From Pseudomonas persica (GTDB lineage: Bacteria > Pseudomonadota > Gammaproteobacteria > Pseudomonadales > Pseudomonadaceae), in the NCBI RefSeq assembly GCF_900291015.1, contig NZ_OLKL01000006.1, forward strand, positions 1 through 64,000: a stretch of DNA of 64,000 bases, written 5' to 3'. Below, piece by piece: positions 48,936 to 58,634 of the stretch (the first letter of the stretch is position 1; each line of letters opens with the position of its first letter). The translations under genes were made by a program, and so were the position numbers. The notes under the pieces were generated by a model. That model did no database searches. It had not been told where the DNA came from and worked only from the letters and a program-made list of their open reading frames with translations.

Positions 48936-50195
48936 ATGAACGCTGCAGACCCCACCCCACCAAGCGTACTGATTGTCGAGGGCGACCCTTGGGTACGTGA
49001 CATGCTCAGCGAAATGCTGCTCAGCGTGCGTTGTGATGCCCGCCTGCAGGTGTGCGCCGACGGTTCGCAGGCACTGAGCGCGCTGTCCAGCAAGCCCGAC
49101 CTGATCATCGCCGCGCGCGAACTGGCTGGTGTCGATGGCCTCGACCTGTTGCGCAAGGTGCGCGCCAAAGGCTCGGGGTTGCCGTTCATACTCATGAGCA
49201 ACCGCAGTGACAGCGCCAGTGTGCGCGAGGCACTGCCACTGCACCCCACAGCCTACCTGAGCAAACCGCTGAATCTGGACACCCTGCGCAAGCGCCTGGA
49301 AGAGCTGCTGCTGGCGGTTGGCGAAGAGATCGCCTGCCCGGCACCGGCCTTGCAGGCAGGTGCCAGCCTGCCGGCCTACCTCGAACAGCGTCGCGCTAGC
49401 GCCGATGGCGGGCCGCTGCTGGCCGATGTGCAGGTGGCGATCAAGCGCGCGCTCAACCCCCAGGGCCTGAACCTGAGAGTGCTCGAAGAGGAAGTGCAGC
49501 GCGACCCGCAAATCACCGCTGTCCTGATCGCTGCGGCCAACAGCGCAGCGCTGCACCGCGAAGCACCGGTGCAGACGTTGTTGCAGGCCCTGAACAAGCT
49601 TGGCAGCACCCAGAGCATGAACCTGATCCTGGGCATGACCCTCAAGCGCAGCGCGCGCCTCAGCGACCCGTTGCTGGCCGAGCATGCGGCCCGTTACTGG
49701 GACCTTTCGCTGCACGCTGCCGAATATGGGCGAACCTTGGCGCGCATGCTTGAACTGGACGAGGGGCGTTGCTACTGCGCAGGGCTGCTGCATTGCCTGG
49801 GCGACCTGGCGGTGCTGCGCTGCCTGCAGGAGTGGCGACTGGCCGGGGGCGAGCTGGATGAGGACCAGGTCCAGCTGTCGCTCAACGAGTTCGGCGCTGC
49901 GTTCGGCTCGGCGCTGCGTACGCGCTGGCGGTTGCCGCTGGGATTACGCGAGTTGATCGCGGCGATCTACCAGTTGGGCGGCGGCGTGTACTCGCGGGAG
50001 ATCCTGGCCATGAACCTGGCTGGGCAGCTGTCGCGGCTGCCACCTGAACTGGGGCTGGAGAAGGTGGCCAGCAGCAAGACTGCGCGCCTGCTCAAGCTTG
50101 GCCTGCCGGAGCTGAGCCGGCTGCGCAAGGTGGAGAACCCGGAAGTAAAGCCGCAGGAAGAGCCGCCGGTGGCTGAGGCCGAGGTTTCCAGCTGA
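48936..50195 (+). CDS. HDOD-domain protein with degenerate receiver
   Basis: A 419-residue protein: an N-terminal CheY-like domain (residues 9-125) and an HDOD domain (about 150-340). The receiver has K110 (LSKPLN), but the phosphoacceptor position is A60 in LIIAAREL and the acidic pocket reads V-E-G-D, so normal phosphorylation is unlikely. HDOD proteins regulate signalling or c-di-GMP-related responses. ATG 48936 follows CAGGAG. It stands directly before two GGDEF genes; a role with them is inference. Confidence 0.85.
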   Translation: MNAADPTPPSVLIVEGDPWVRDMLSEMLLSVRCDARLQVCADGSQALSALSSKPDLIIAARELAGVDGLDLLRKVRAKGSGLPFILMSNRSDSASVREALPLHPTAYLSKPLNLDTLRKRLEELLLAVGEEIACPAPALQAGASLPAYLEQRRASADGGPLLADVQVAIKRALNPQGLNLRVLEEEVQRDPQITAVLIAAANSAALHREAPVQTLLQALNKLGSTQSMNLILGMTLKRSARLSDPLLAEHAARYWDLSLHAAEYGRTLARMLELDEGRCYCAGLLHCLGDLAVLRCLQEWRLAGGELDEDQVQLSLNEFGAAFGSALRTRWRLPLGLRELIAAIYQLGGGVYSREILAMNLAGQLSRLPPELGLEKVASSKTARLLKLGLPELSRLRKVENPEVKPQEEPPVAEAEVSS

Positions 50196-50262
50196 GATTC
50201 TGGGGCCGCTTTGCAGCCCATCGCTGGCTTGCCGGTGATCGGGGGGCAAAGCCTCCCAAAGC

Positions 50263-51249
50263 TCAGCCGCGGACGATCTGGTTCTTGCCCTGCCTCTTGG
50301 CCTGGTACATTGCCGCGTCGGCCCGGGCATACAGGCTGTCCAGCGCTACATCCTCATCAGTCAGCCCGGTCACCCCCTGACTCACCGTCACCCCGTAGGT
50401 CTGCTCCCCATGGCTGAAGCTCAGCCGCTGGATCTGGCGCTGCAAGCGCTCGGCAATCTGCTCCGCCACCTGGGCACTGCAGCCCGGGAACACCGCTGCG
50501 AACTCCTCGCCACCAATGCGCCCGAACAGGTCGCCGCGGCGCAGTACGGCCTTGCCGCTGTCGGCGATGTGTTGCAACACCTGGTCGCCTTCCTGGTGGC
50601 CGTAGCTGTCGTTGATGCGCTTGAAGTCGTCGATGTCCAGTAGCAGGAAGGCCAGTGGCGTACCGTCTTCGCGGGCGCTGTCGAAGGCTTGCTGGGCGCA
50701 CTCGAAGAAGTGTCGGCGGTTGCTGCTCTGGGTCAGTACGTCGGTGGTGGCCAGGCGCTGCAGCTCACCTTCGAGCCGCTTCTTCTCGGTGATATCTTCG
50801 GCGATGCCGACGATGATCACCCGGTCGCCATCACGTTGCTGGTTGATGTAGCACTTGTCGCTCAGCCAGCGTAGCTGGCCGTCGGCATTGAGGATACGGT
50901 ACTCGCGGTCTTCCACCGAGCCCTTGAGCAGTACCTGGGCCAGGCTGCGCTCGGCGAACTCCAGGTCGTCCGGGTAGATGCTGTCGCGCCACTCGTTGTA
51001 GTCGGCCAGTACCAGGCTGGCCGGGCGACCGAAGATGCGCTCGTAGGCGGGGCTGACGTACAGCATCTGGCGGGTTTCCCAGTCGAAGGCCCAAAGCACC
51101 GCGTTGACGCTGTCGAGCAGCGAACTGAACAGCTGCTCGCGCTCGCTCAGGCGGGCAACCTCGCCCTGCGCGTGGAGCAGCGCAAGCAAGGTCTGGGCGG
51201 CCTCGGAAAGGGGGGTGCCGGGCAGCGTCGTTGGAATGTTCTTGGCCAT
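50263..51249 (-). CDS. PAS-GGDEF diguanylate cyclase
   Basis: A 328-residue soluble enzyme predicted to make cyclic-di-GMP. A PAS domain (about residues 38-160, ending with the ITEKK-type linker) is followed by GGDEF with active-site G-G-E-E-F at 246-250 and an inhibitory I-site R237-R-G-D240 five residues before it. Both are intact, so the enzyme is likely active and product-inhibited. Start ATG 51249 (MAKNIPTTL) is uncertain because no strong ribosome site is seen; the frame is open further upstream. Downstream of and on the same strand as the desaturase. Confidence 0.88.
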   Translation of the reverse strand: MAKNIPTTLPGTPLSEAAQTLLALLHAQGEVARLSEREQLFSSLLDSVNAVLWAFDWETRQMLYVSPAYERIFGRPASLVLADYNEWRDSIYPDDLEFAERSLAQVLLKGSVEDREYRILNADGQLRWLSDKCYINQQRDGDRVIIVGIAEDITEKKRLEGELQRLATTDVLTQSSNRRHFFECAQQAFDSAREDGTPLAFLLLDIDDFKRINDSYGHQEGDQVLQHIADSGKAVLRRGDLFGRIGGEEFAAVFPGCSAQVAEQIAERLQRQIQRLSFSHGEQTYGVTVSQGVTGLTDEDVALDSLYARADAAMYQAKRQGKNQIVRG

Positions 51250-51390
51250 GTGCACGGAGTAGGTCTCGACGTGAAAGCGTGCGGCCAGCATCCGGCCCGC
51301 CACGCGGGCGATGTGCCGGGTTTGAGTGGAAACGAGGGGGCGAAGTTCCGGGCGGCACGCCCCGCCAAGGGGCGTGCCGATCAACGGCGG

Positions 51391-52575
51391 TCAGGTACCG
51401 GTCGGGCGCAGCGAGTAGGTCTTCAGTTGTGCCGCGAAGTCGCGCAGGGCATGGATGCCGCTGGTTTCGGCCTCGTGTACCCAGTCTTTCATGGCGGCCA
51501 GCATGTCGTGGCCATTGGCGCTGGTGCGCGCCCAGATCTGCTGCAGAGCCAGGCGTTTTTCGTAGATGGTCTTCAACGCCTGGCTGTGGGCGAGCATCGA
51601 CTCGATGCGCACATGGTGGCGGTCCTCCAGCAGGCTGGTCTCGCGCGACAACAGGCGCTTGGCGCGACGGAAGTGGTGGCGCAGAGAGGCATCGACGCGG
51701 GCCAGTTCCTGCTTGACCAGCGGGGCGATCACCAGCTTGCGATACTGGGCCATGATCTGGAAGCGGTTGTTGAGGATGGCCATGGCAGTGTCCATGTCCA
51801 GGCTGGCCTTGCCGGCCACCTGGTGGGCGATGGGCGCCACGCGCTGCACCTTGGCCAGGCGCAGCAGGCAGAACAGGCGGATCCACGCCCAGCCCATGTC
51901 GAACTCCCAGCGCTTGACCGACAGCTTGGCCGAGTTGGGGTAGGTGTGGTGATTGTTGTGCAGCTCTTCACCACCGATGACGATGCCCCACGGCACCAGG
52001 TTGGTGGCGGCGTCGCGGCACTCGAAGTTGCGGTAGCCGAGGGCGTGGCCCAGGCCGTTGACCACACCGGCGGCCCAGAACGGAATCCACATCATCTGCA
52101 CCGCCCAGATGGTGATGCCGATGGTGCCGAACAGCAGCAGGTCGATCACCGCCATCAGCGCGATGCCGCCCAGCTTGTAGCGTGCGTATAGGTTGCGCTC
52201 GATCCAGTCGTCCGGGCAGTTCTTGCCGTAGATGCGCAGGGTTTCGGGGTTGCGCGCCTCTTCCCGGTAGAGCTCGGCACCTTTGCGCAGCACCGTACCC
52301 AGGCCCTTGTACAGCGGGCTGTGCGGGTCGTCGGGGGTTTCGCATTTGGCGTGATGCTTGCGGTGGACGGCGGTCCATTCGCGGGTGTTCTGCGCCGTGG
52401 TCAGCCACAGCCAGAAACGGAAGAAGTGCTTGAGCGCGCCGTTGAGCTCCAGGGCCCGGTGCGCGGAGTAGCGGTGCAGGTAGACCGTGACGCTGACGAT
52501 GGTCACGTGGGTCATCAACAGGGTGATGCCGACCAGTTGCCAGGCCGACAAGTCGAGCAGGCCGTTGTACCACAT
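51391..52575 (-). CDS. Delta-9 acyl-lipid/acyl-CoA fatty-acid desaturase
   Basis: A 394-residue membrane di-iron desaturase with two hydrophobic blocks. The three histidine boxes are intact: HRYSAH (34-39), HRKHH (71-75) and HNNHH (206-210). An extended C-terminal helical tail of about 130 residues is beyond the core. It introduces double bonds into fatty-acyl chains, tuning membrane fluidity. It is transcribed divergently from the GGDEF-EAL gene. Confidence 0.9.
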   Translation of the reverse strand: MWYNGLLDLSAWQLVGITLLMTHVTIVSVTVYLHRYSAHRALELNGALKHFFRFWLWLTTAQNTREWTAVHRKHHAKCETPDDPHSPLYKGLGTVLRKGAELYREEARNPETLRIYGKNCPDDWIERNLYARYKLGGIALMAVIDLLLFGTIGITIWAVQMMWIPFWAAGVVNGLGHALGYRNFECRDAATNLVPWGIVIGGEELHNNHHTYPNSAKLSVKRWEFDMGWAWIRLFCLLRLAKVQRVAPIAHQVAGKASLDMDTAMAILNNRFQIMAQYRKLVIAPLVKQELARVDASLRHHFRRAKRLLSRETSLLEDRHHVRIESMLAHSQALKTIYEKRLALQQIWARTSANGHDMLAAMKDWVHEAETSGIHALRDFAAQLKTYSLRPTGT

Positions 52576-52721
52576 AGGTGTAAATACCCTCGGAATGCAG
52601 GGGGAAGGGGTGATTATCCCTTGGCAGGGAAATAAAACCAGTCAACCGTTCAGATAGGAGGTCACGACATGTTTCAGCCTTTATAATGCCCCCTCCTTTC
52701 TGATGGGCTATCGCACCCGAC

Positions 52722-54617
52722 ATGTCTGTTTCCGTTCGCGACGCCTTGCGCATGGCTGCGCTGTATGTGGTGCTCTCGATCCTCTGGCTGACGCTGGCCG
52801 AGGTGGTGCTGCACGGCATGACTGACGACCCTCTGGCACTGACCGTGGGCCGGCAGATCAACGTGGTGGTCTGGGTGCTGCTCAGCGCCTTGCTGATCTA
52901 TGTGTCACGGGTGCGCCTGCTCAACTTCATCGGTGTTGGCGCGCGTATGCGTGGCGAAGACCGTGAACGCTTGCGCATGGCCGCGGCAGTGTTCGACAGC
53001 ACCCTCGAAGGTGTGCTGGTGACCGACCGCAATGGCCTGATCGTGCACGTCAACCGTGCCTTCATGCGCATCACCGGCTACCGGCAGGACGAGGTCATCG
53101 GCCAGCGCCCGAACAAGTTCAAGTCGGGCCGCCATGGCCTGGTCTTTTACCAGCAGGTCTTCGCCACCCTGGCCGAGAAGGGCGAGTGGAGCGGCGAAAT
53201 CTGGAACCGGCGCAAGAGCGGCGAAATCTACCCGCAGTGGCAGACCATTTGCGCCATCCGCGACGACGAAGGCGAGCTCAGCCATTACGTGGCGGTGTTC
53301 AGTGACATCAGCGCGATCAAGCATTCGGAACAGGAGCTGGCCTACCTGGCCCACCACGACCCGCTGACCGGCCTGCCCAACCGCCTGTTGTTCACCGACC
53401 GGGTCGAGCAGGCCCTGGCCGCAGCCCAGGCCAACAAGCGCGGTTGTGCCCTGCTGTTGCTGGACCTGGACCATTTCCAGAGCATCAACGACGGCCTTGG
53501 TCACACTGTCGGCGACCAGTTGCTGAAGCTGGTGGGCGAGCGCTTGGGTGACGTGCTGGGCAGCGGCGTGACCCTGGCGCGTCTGGGCGGCGACGAATTT
53601 GCCGTGCTGGCGGAGAGCTGCCAGGAGGTCGGCCAGGCGGGCAGGCTGGCGCAGGGCATCATCGAGCGCATGCGCGAGCCGTTTCTGTTCGACGGTAACC
53701 GCCTGTTCATCAGTGTCAGTGCAGGCATCAGCCTGTTCCCCAGCGATGCCTTGAGTGCCGAGCAGTTGCTGCGCAATGCCGACTCGGCCTTGTACAAGGC
53801 CAAGAGCAACGGGCGGGCCTGCTATGCGTTGTACACCGAAGAGCTGACCGCCCACGCCCAGCACCGGGTCGAAACCGCCGGCGAGCTGCGCCGGGCCCTG
53901 GAGCAGGACGAGCTGCGGGTGTTCTACCAGCCGGTGCACGACCTGGCGACCGGCTACCAGGTCGGCGTCGAGGCGCTGGTGCGCTGGCAGCATCCCCAGC
54001 GCGGCCTGGTACCACCGGGCGAATTCATCCCGATTGCCGAGCGCAACGGGCTGATTGCCGAGATCGATGCCTGGGTATTGCGCCAGACGTGTCGGCAGAT
54101 GGTGCAGTGGCAGGGAGAAGGCCGGCAACTGGCATTCGTGGCGGTGAACATCTCCAGCCGCCTGTTTGGCCAGCATGAGTTGTACCAGCAGGTGGCCGAA
54201 GTGCTGCACGACACCGGCCTGGCCCCGGCCTTGCTGGAGCTGGAGGTGACCGAGAGTGCGGTGATGGAAGATCCGGAGGTAGCGCTGGAGCAGTTGCATC
54301 GCCTGCGTGAGCTGGGGGTGACCTTGGCCATCGACGACTTTGGCACCGGGTATTCATCGTTGCTGCGGCTCAAGCGTTTGCCGGTGCAGAAGCTGAAGAT
54401 CGACCAGGGCTTTGTCGCCGGCTTGCCGCATGATGAGGACGATATCGCGATCGTCCGGGTGATCATCGCCCTGGCCCGCAGCATGGGCATGCAGGTGCAT
54501 GCCGAGGGTATCGAGCAGGCGGAGCAGGCCAGCTTTCTGCTGCAGGAGCAATGTCAGCTGGGGCAGGGGTACTGGTTCGGGCGGCCGGTGCCGGCTGCGG
54601 ATTTGCGCTGGGGTTGA
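52722..54617 (+). CDS. Membrane PAS-GGDEF-EAL c-di-GMP enzyme
   Basis: A 631-residue protein with two membrane helices (about 9-31 and 45-64), a PAS domain (85-205), GGDEF (G-G-D-E-F at 289-293) and EAL (E417-A-L, D-D-F-G-T-G-Y-S-S at 538-546, KLKID at about 557). Both catalytic sites look intact; the GGDEF I-site is not seen. Net activity cannot be predicted. A TATAAT at 52682-52687, 34 bp before the ATG, may be its -10. REPs follow the stop. Confidence 0.9.
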   Translation: MSVSVRDALRMAALYVVLSILWLTLAEVVLHGMTDDPLALTVGRQINVVVWVLLSALLIYVSRVRLLNFIGVGARMRGEDRERLRMAAAVFDSTLEGVLVTDRNGLIVHVNRAFMRITGYRQDEVIGQRPNKFKSGRHGLVFYQQVFATLAEKGEWSGEIWNRRKSGEIYPQWQTICAIRDDEGELSHYVAVFSDISAIKHSEQELAYLAHHDPLTGLPNRLLFTDRVEQALAAAQANKRGCALLLLDLDHFQSINDGLGHTVGDQLLKLVGERLGDVLGSGVTLARLGGDEFAVLAESCQEVGQAGRLAQGIIERMREPFLFDGNRLFISVSAGISLFPSDALSAEQLLRNADSALYKAKSNGRACYALYTEELTAHAQHRVETAGELRRALEQDELRVFYQPVHDLATGYQVGVEALVRWQHPQRGLVPPGEFIPIAERNGLIAEIDAWVLRQTCRQMVQWQGEGRQLAFVAVNISSRLFGQHELYQQVAEVLHDTGLAPALLELEVTESAVMEDPEVALEQLHRLRELGVTLAIDDFGTGYSSLLRLKRLPVQKLKIDQGFVAGLPHDEDDIAIVRVIIALARSMGMQVHAEGIEQAEQASFLLQEQCQLGQGYWFGRPVPAADLRWG

Positions 54618-54619
54618 GG

Positions 54620-54708
54620 GCCTCTTCGCGGGTAAACCCGCTCCCACAGGTACTGCACAGGGTTTGATGTCAGTGATATCCCTGTGGGAGCGGGTTTACC
54701 CGCGAAGA
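54620..54708. repeat. Inverted pair of REP elements
   Basis: Arms CCTCTTCGCGGGTAAACCCG (from 54621) and its inverse ending 54707, between the GGDEF-EAL gene and the convergent metI-like gene. Confidence 0.85.
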
Positions 54709-54710
54709 AT

Positions 54711-55355
54711 TCAACGCTTGTTCAGGCTTTTCGCCAACCGGTCGCCACCGAGCTGGATCAACGCCACCAATGCCACCAGCATGGCAATCACGGTCAGCAT
54801 GATCTGGCTGTCGAAGCGTTGGTAGCCGTAGCGGTAGGCGATATCCCCCAAGCCCCCGGCACCGATCGCCCCGGCCATGGCCGAGGAGTTGATCAGGGTC
54901 ACCAGGGTAATGGTGAACCCCCCCACGATACCCGGCAGCGCCTCGGGCAGCAGCACGTGCCAGACGATGTGCCCGCGCCGGCAACCCATGGCCTGCGCAG
55001 CTTCCACCAGGCCGTGGTCAACTTCACGCAGGCTGACCTCGGCAATCCGTGCGAAGAACGGTGTGGCGGCAATGGTCAGCGGCACCACCGCCGCCCATAC
55101 GCCGTAGGTGGTGCCCACCACCAGGCGGGTAAAGGGGATCAGCGCGACCATCAGGATCAGGAACGGGATCGAGCGGAACAGGTTGACGAAGGCGCCCAGC
55201 ACCCGGTTCAGCAGCGGCGCCTCGAAGATCCCGCCCTTGTCGCTGGTGACCAGCAGCACCGCCATCGGTACCCCCACCAGCAGGGCGATCAGCGACGACA
55301 CGCCGACCATCAGCAGGGTATCGAGCAAACCTTCCAGCAGGCGATCAAACCACAT
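54711..55355 (-). CDS. metI: ABC transporter permease, MetI-like
   Basis: A 214-residue inner-membrane permease of the methionine-uptake type, with about five hydrophobic helices and an EAA-like loop ([22 protein letters not shown]). It partners the ATPase whose 3' end overlaps it by 11 bp. In this cluster a sulfur compound or methionine/its oxidised form is the likely ligand. Confidence 0.88.
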   Translation of the reverse strand: MWFDRLLEGLLDTLLMVGVSSLIALLVGVPMAVLLVTSDKGGIFEAPLLNRVLGAFVNLFRSIPFLILMVALIPFTRLVVGTTYGVWAAVVPLTIAATPFFARIAEVSLREVDHGLVEAAQAMGCRRGHIVWHVLLPEALPGIVGGFTITLVTLINSSAMAGAIGAGGLGDIAYRYGYQRFDSQIMLTVIAMLVALVALIQLGGDRLAKSLNKR

Positions 55356-56454
55356 GCCCCAGTACCTCCACGTCCTCGGCCCAGCGGCGGGCGCGTTCCA
55401 GCAATTGATGGGTGTCGTGCGGCGAGTGCTGCACCGACAGGATCAGCTGCCCAAGGGCATGCTCGCCAATGGTTTGCACACCGCCCTGCAGCAGGCGCAC
55501 GCGGCCACCAAGGTCGTTGAACAGGGCAGACAGTTCGGGCTCGCCGAGCAGGGTCAGCTTCAGCACCACGGCGCTGTCGCGGCTCGCCGGGCTGGCCCGC
55601 AGGCTGGCTTGCAGCGCGGCTGGCAACCTGGCCTGCAACGGCGCAAGCAGGGTGCGGGTGACCTCGTGGCGTGGTGAGCCAAACACCCCCCAGACCTCAC
55701 CCTGCTCGACCACTTCTCCGCGTTCCAGCACCACCACCCGGTGGCAGATATCGCGGATTACCGCCATCTCGTGAGTGATCAGCACGATGGTCAGGCCCAG
55801 GCGCTGGTTGATGTTGCGCAACAGTTCGAGAATGGAAGCGGTGGTTTCCGGGTCCAGCGCCGAGGTGGCCTCGTCGCACAGCAGGATCTCGGGGGCATGC
55901 ACCAGCGCCCGGGCAATGCCCACGCGCTGCTTCTGCCCGCCGGACAGCTGCGCCGGATACACGTGGTGCTTTTCCTGCAGGCCGACCAGTTCCAGCAGTT
56001 CGCGTACCTTGCGCTGGCGTTCGGCCTTGGCCACGCCGGCCACCTTCAGGGGCAGCTCGACGTTCTGCCACACAGTCTTGGCTGACATCAGGTTGAAGTG
56101 CTGGAAGATCATGCCGATGCGCCGGCGCAGGGCCACCAGGTGGTCCTCGTCGAAGGGTGCGATGTCCACTTGGTCGATCAGTACCCGGCCCTGGCTGGGT
56201 TGTTCCAGGCGGTTGATGGTGCGCAGCAATGATGACTTGCCGGCGCCGCTGCGGCCGATGATGCCGAAGATCTCGCCCCGGCGGATGTTCAGGTCGATGC
56301 TTTGCAGGGCCGGTTGCGCCTGGCCCGGGTAGGTCTTGCCCAGGCCGATGAAGCGCACGTGGGCTTCATTGACCTCCGGGCGCAGGGCCTGCTCCCTGGC
56401 CGTTGGCGGCAGTGGTTGTATGGTGGGCGCCCGGAGCGCGCTGGCCTGGCTCAT
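55345..56454 (-). CDS. metN: ABC transporter ATP-binding protein, MetN-like
   Basis: A 369-residue ATPase. Walker [10 protein letters not shown], signature [15 protein letters not shown] and Walker [11 protein letters not shown] are present, followed by a C-terminal NIL/ACT-like domain that in MetN senses methionine. A roughly 30-residue leader precedes [10 protein letters not shown]. It fits with MetI and MetQ in one minus-strand block. Confidence 0.9.
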   Translation of the reverse strand: MSQASALRAPTIQPLPPTAREQALRPEVNEAHVRFIGLGKTYPGQAQPALQSIDLNIRRGEIFGIIGRSGAGKSSLLRTINRLEQPSQGRVLIDQVDIAPFDEDHLVALRRRIGMIFQHFNLMSAKTVWQNVELPLKVAGVAKAERQRKVRELLELVGLQEKHHVYPAQLSGGQKQRVGIARALVHAPEILLCDEATSALDPETTASILELLRNINQRLGLTIVLITHEMAVIRDICHRVVVLERGEVVEQGEVWGVFGSPRHEVTRTLLAPLQARLPAALQASLRASPASRDSAVVLKLTLLGEPELSALFNDLGGRVRLLQGGVQTIGEHALGQLILSVQHSPHDTHQLLERARRWAEDVEVLGHVV

Positions 56455-56455
56455 G

Positions 56456-57256
56456 TCAGCCCTCCCAACCGGCCTGGTAGAGCTTGCCGTGGGCTTTGTC
56501 CAGGGCTGCGCGCACCGCTGGCGAGTGCTGGTAGATGTCGACGAACCTGGCCAGGCGCGGGTCGTCCTTGCTTTGCGGGCGAATGACGAACTGGATCACG
56601 TACTCCTTGTTCTCCAGGCCGTCGAACAGCAGTGCGGAGTTGGCGTCGAAGCTGTTGGCCAGGCGGATGTAGGCCGGGTAGCCCTGCACCAGGTCGGCGT
56701 CGTCATAGGCACGTACCAGCTGCACGGCTTCGACCTGAAGGATCTTCAATTTTTTCGGGTTGGTAACGATGTCGTCCTCGGTGGCCTTGTAGCCGACCCC
56801 CGGCTTGAGGGTGATCAGCCCGGCCTTGGCCAGCAGTTGCAGGCCACGGCCACTGTTTATCGGGTCGTTGGCGATGGCCACGCTGGCGCCTTCAGGCAGC
56901 TCGGCGAAGCTTTGGTACTTTTTCGAGTACAGGCCGACGTTGTTGATGATGCCCGGGGCGTAGGGCACCAGATTGAAGCCCGCGGCCGCCTTGGCGTTTT
57001 CCAGGAACGGGATGTGCTGGAAGTAGTTCACGTCGATGTCGCCGCTGTTGAGGCTGACATTCGGCGCGATCCAGTCGCTGAACTCGACCAGCTTCACTTC
57101 CAGGCCTTGCTTGTGTGCTTCTTCCACTGCGGCTTCCAGCGGGATGGCAAAGGCCGAGGTGGTGCCGATCTTCAGCGGTTCGGCCGCCAAGGCGCTGGCG
57201 GACAGGCCGAGGGTGAGGGCAATGGCCGCGACGGGCCGGAACAGTTTATCAAGCAT
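56456..57256 (-). CDS. metQ: Periplasmic substrate-binding protein, MetQ/NlpA-like
   Basis: A 266-residue NlpA-family binding protein with a signal peptide (cleavage after ALAA, near residue 24) but no lipobox, so it is soluble rather than a lipoprotein like E. coli MetQ. The [16 protein letters not shown] start and [14 protein letters not shown] are family features. The ATG lies inside the last eight bases of the monooxygenase gene. Confidence 0.88.
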   Translation of the reverse strand: MLDKLFRPVAAIALTLGLSASALAAEPLKIGTTSAFAIPLEAAVEEAHKQGLEVKLVEFSDWIAPNVSLNSGDIDVNYFQHIPFLENAKAAAGFNLVPYAPGIINNVGLYSKKYQSFAELPEGASVAIANDPINSGRGLQLLAKAGLITLKPGVGYKATEDDIVTNPKKLKILQVEAVQLVRAYDDADLVQGYPAYIRLANSFDANSALLFDGLENKEYVIQFVIRPQSKDDPRLARFVDIYQHSPAVRAALDKAHGKLYQAGWEG

Positions 57257-58634
57257 GGTGCAGGGCTCCAGTCGGGGTAGAGGTATAGCGGTAAGCCGAG
57301 CCGGGGTGGTCGGCAGGCAGGTGCGGGTGGTCGGCCTGGAACAGTTTTTCGCGCAGGGTGCCTTCGGCGTAGGCGGTCTTGTAGCGGCCACGCTGTTGCA
57401 ACTGCGGGATGACCAGGTCGATGAAGTCCTCGAAGCTTTCCGGGGTTACGGTGCGGGTCAGGTTGAAACCGTCCAGGCCGGTTTCATCGATCCAGGCAAT
57501 CAGCTGCTCGGCCACCTGTTCGGGCGCACCGACCAGGGTCACGTAGCGGCCACCCAGGGCGTGCTGCCGCAGCAGGCGCCGGCGGGTCCAGGCGTTGTCC
57601 TGCAACTGGCGCGTGGCGGACTGGATGGCGTTGCCCTGGCTGAAGGCAATCGGCTCGTCCAGCGCGTAGGCGGCGAAGTCGATACCGGTGGACGCGGCGA
57701 AGTGCGCGACCCCGGCCTCGGCGCTGGCATGGCGCAGGTACTCGGCGTGCCTGGCCTGGGCCTGCTGCTCGGTGGCGGCGACGATCACCGTGATGCCCAT
57801 GAACACCTTGACCGCCTGCGGGTCGCGGCCAGCGGCCTGGGCGGCGGCGCGCACCTTGTCGACCTGGGCACGGGTGGTGGCCTTGTCCTGGCCACTGATG
57901 AACACGCATTCGGCATGGTTGCCGGCGAACGCCAGGCCACGCTGCGAGCTGCCGGCCTGGAACAGCACCGGGGTACGCTGTGGCGAGGGTTCGCACAGGT
58001 GGTAGCCGTCGACCTTGTAGAACTCGCCCTGATGCCGGACCTTGCGCACCTTGTCGGGCCTGGCGTAGACACGCTGCTGGCGGTCGGCGACCACGGCATC
58101 GTCGGCCCAGCTGCCTTCCAGCAGCTTGTACAGCACCTGCAGGTACTCGTCGGCCTGGTCGTAGCGGCGGTCATGCTCCGGTTGCTGCGCCAGGCCCATG
58201 GCCCGGGCGGCGCTGTCGAGGTAGCCGGTGACGATGTTCCAGCCCACCCGGCCATTGCTCAGGTGGTCCAGGGTGGAAAGGCGCCGGGCGAACAGGTACG
58301 GCGCCTCGTAGGTGAGGTTGGCGGTAACACCGAAACCCAGGTGGCGGGTGACGGCGGCCATGGCCGAGACCAGCAGCAGCGGGTCGTTGACCGGCAGCTG
58401 GATCGACTCCTTGAGGGTGACGTCCAGCGACTGGCCGTAGATGTCGTAGGTGCCGACGATGTCGGCGATGAACAGCCCGTCGAACAGGCCACGCTCCAGC
58501 AGGCGCGCCAGGCTGGTCCAGTAGTCCAGGGTCTTGTACTGGGTCGAGGTGTCCCGTGGGTGAGTCCACAGGCCGTGGTTGATGTGCCCGATGCAGTTCA
58601 TGTTGAAGGCATTGAGCAGGATCTGCCTGGCCAT
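57249..58634 (-). CDS. FMNH2-dependent monooxygenase, NtaA/SnaA/DszA family
   Basis: A 461-residue group C flavin monooxygenase with the (beta/alpha)8 luciferase-like fold. Typical features are the MARQILLNAFNMNCIGHINHG start, the FDGLFIADIVG strand, SNGRVGWNIVTG and the late TPVLFQAGSSQRG. DszA-type enzymes cleave carbon-sulfur bonds of sulfones and chelates. A partner flavin reductase is not in the window. Starts in a TGATG overlap with the preceding gene. Confidence 0.9.
   Translation of the reverse strand: MARQILLNAFNMNCIGHINHGLWTHPRDTSTQYKTLDYWTSLARLLERGLFDGLFIADIVGTYDIYGQSLDVTLKESIQLPVNDPLLLVSAMAAVTRHLGFGVTANLTYEAPYLFARRLSTLDHLSNGRVGWNIVTGYLDSAARAMGLAQQPEHDRRYDQADEYLQVLYKLLEGSWADDAVVADRQQRVYARPDKVRKVRHQGEFYKVDGYHLCEPSPQRTPVLFQAGSSQRGLAFAGNHAECVFISGQDKATTRAQVDKVRAAAQAAGRDPQAVKVFMGITVIVAATEQQAQARHAEYLRHASAEAGVAHFAASTGIDFAAYALDEPIAFSQGNAIQSATRQLQDNAWTRRRLLRQHALGGRYVTLVGAPEQVAEQLIAWIDETGLDGFNLTRTVTPESFEDFIDLVIPQLQQRGRYKTAYAEGTLREKLFQADHPHLPADHPGSAYRYTSTPTGALHHA

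Noticed and set aside
50205..50250. REP element after the HDOD gene
   Set aside because: Only a degenerate CATCGCTGGCTTGCCGGTGATC remnant is visible and no clear palindromic pair.
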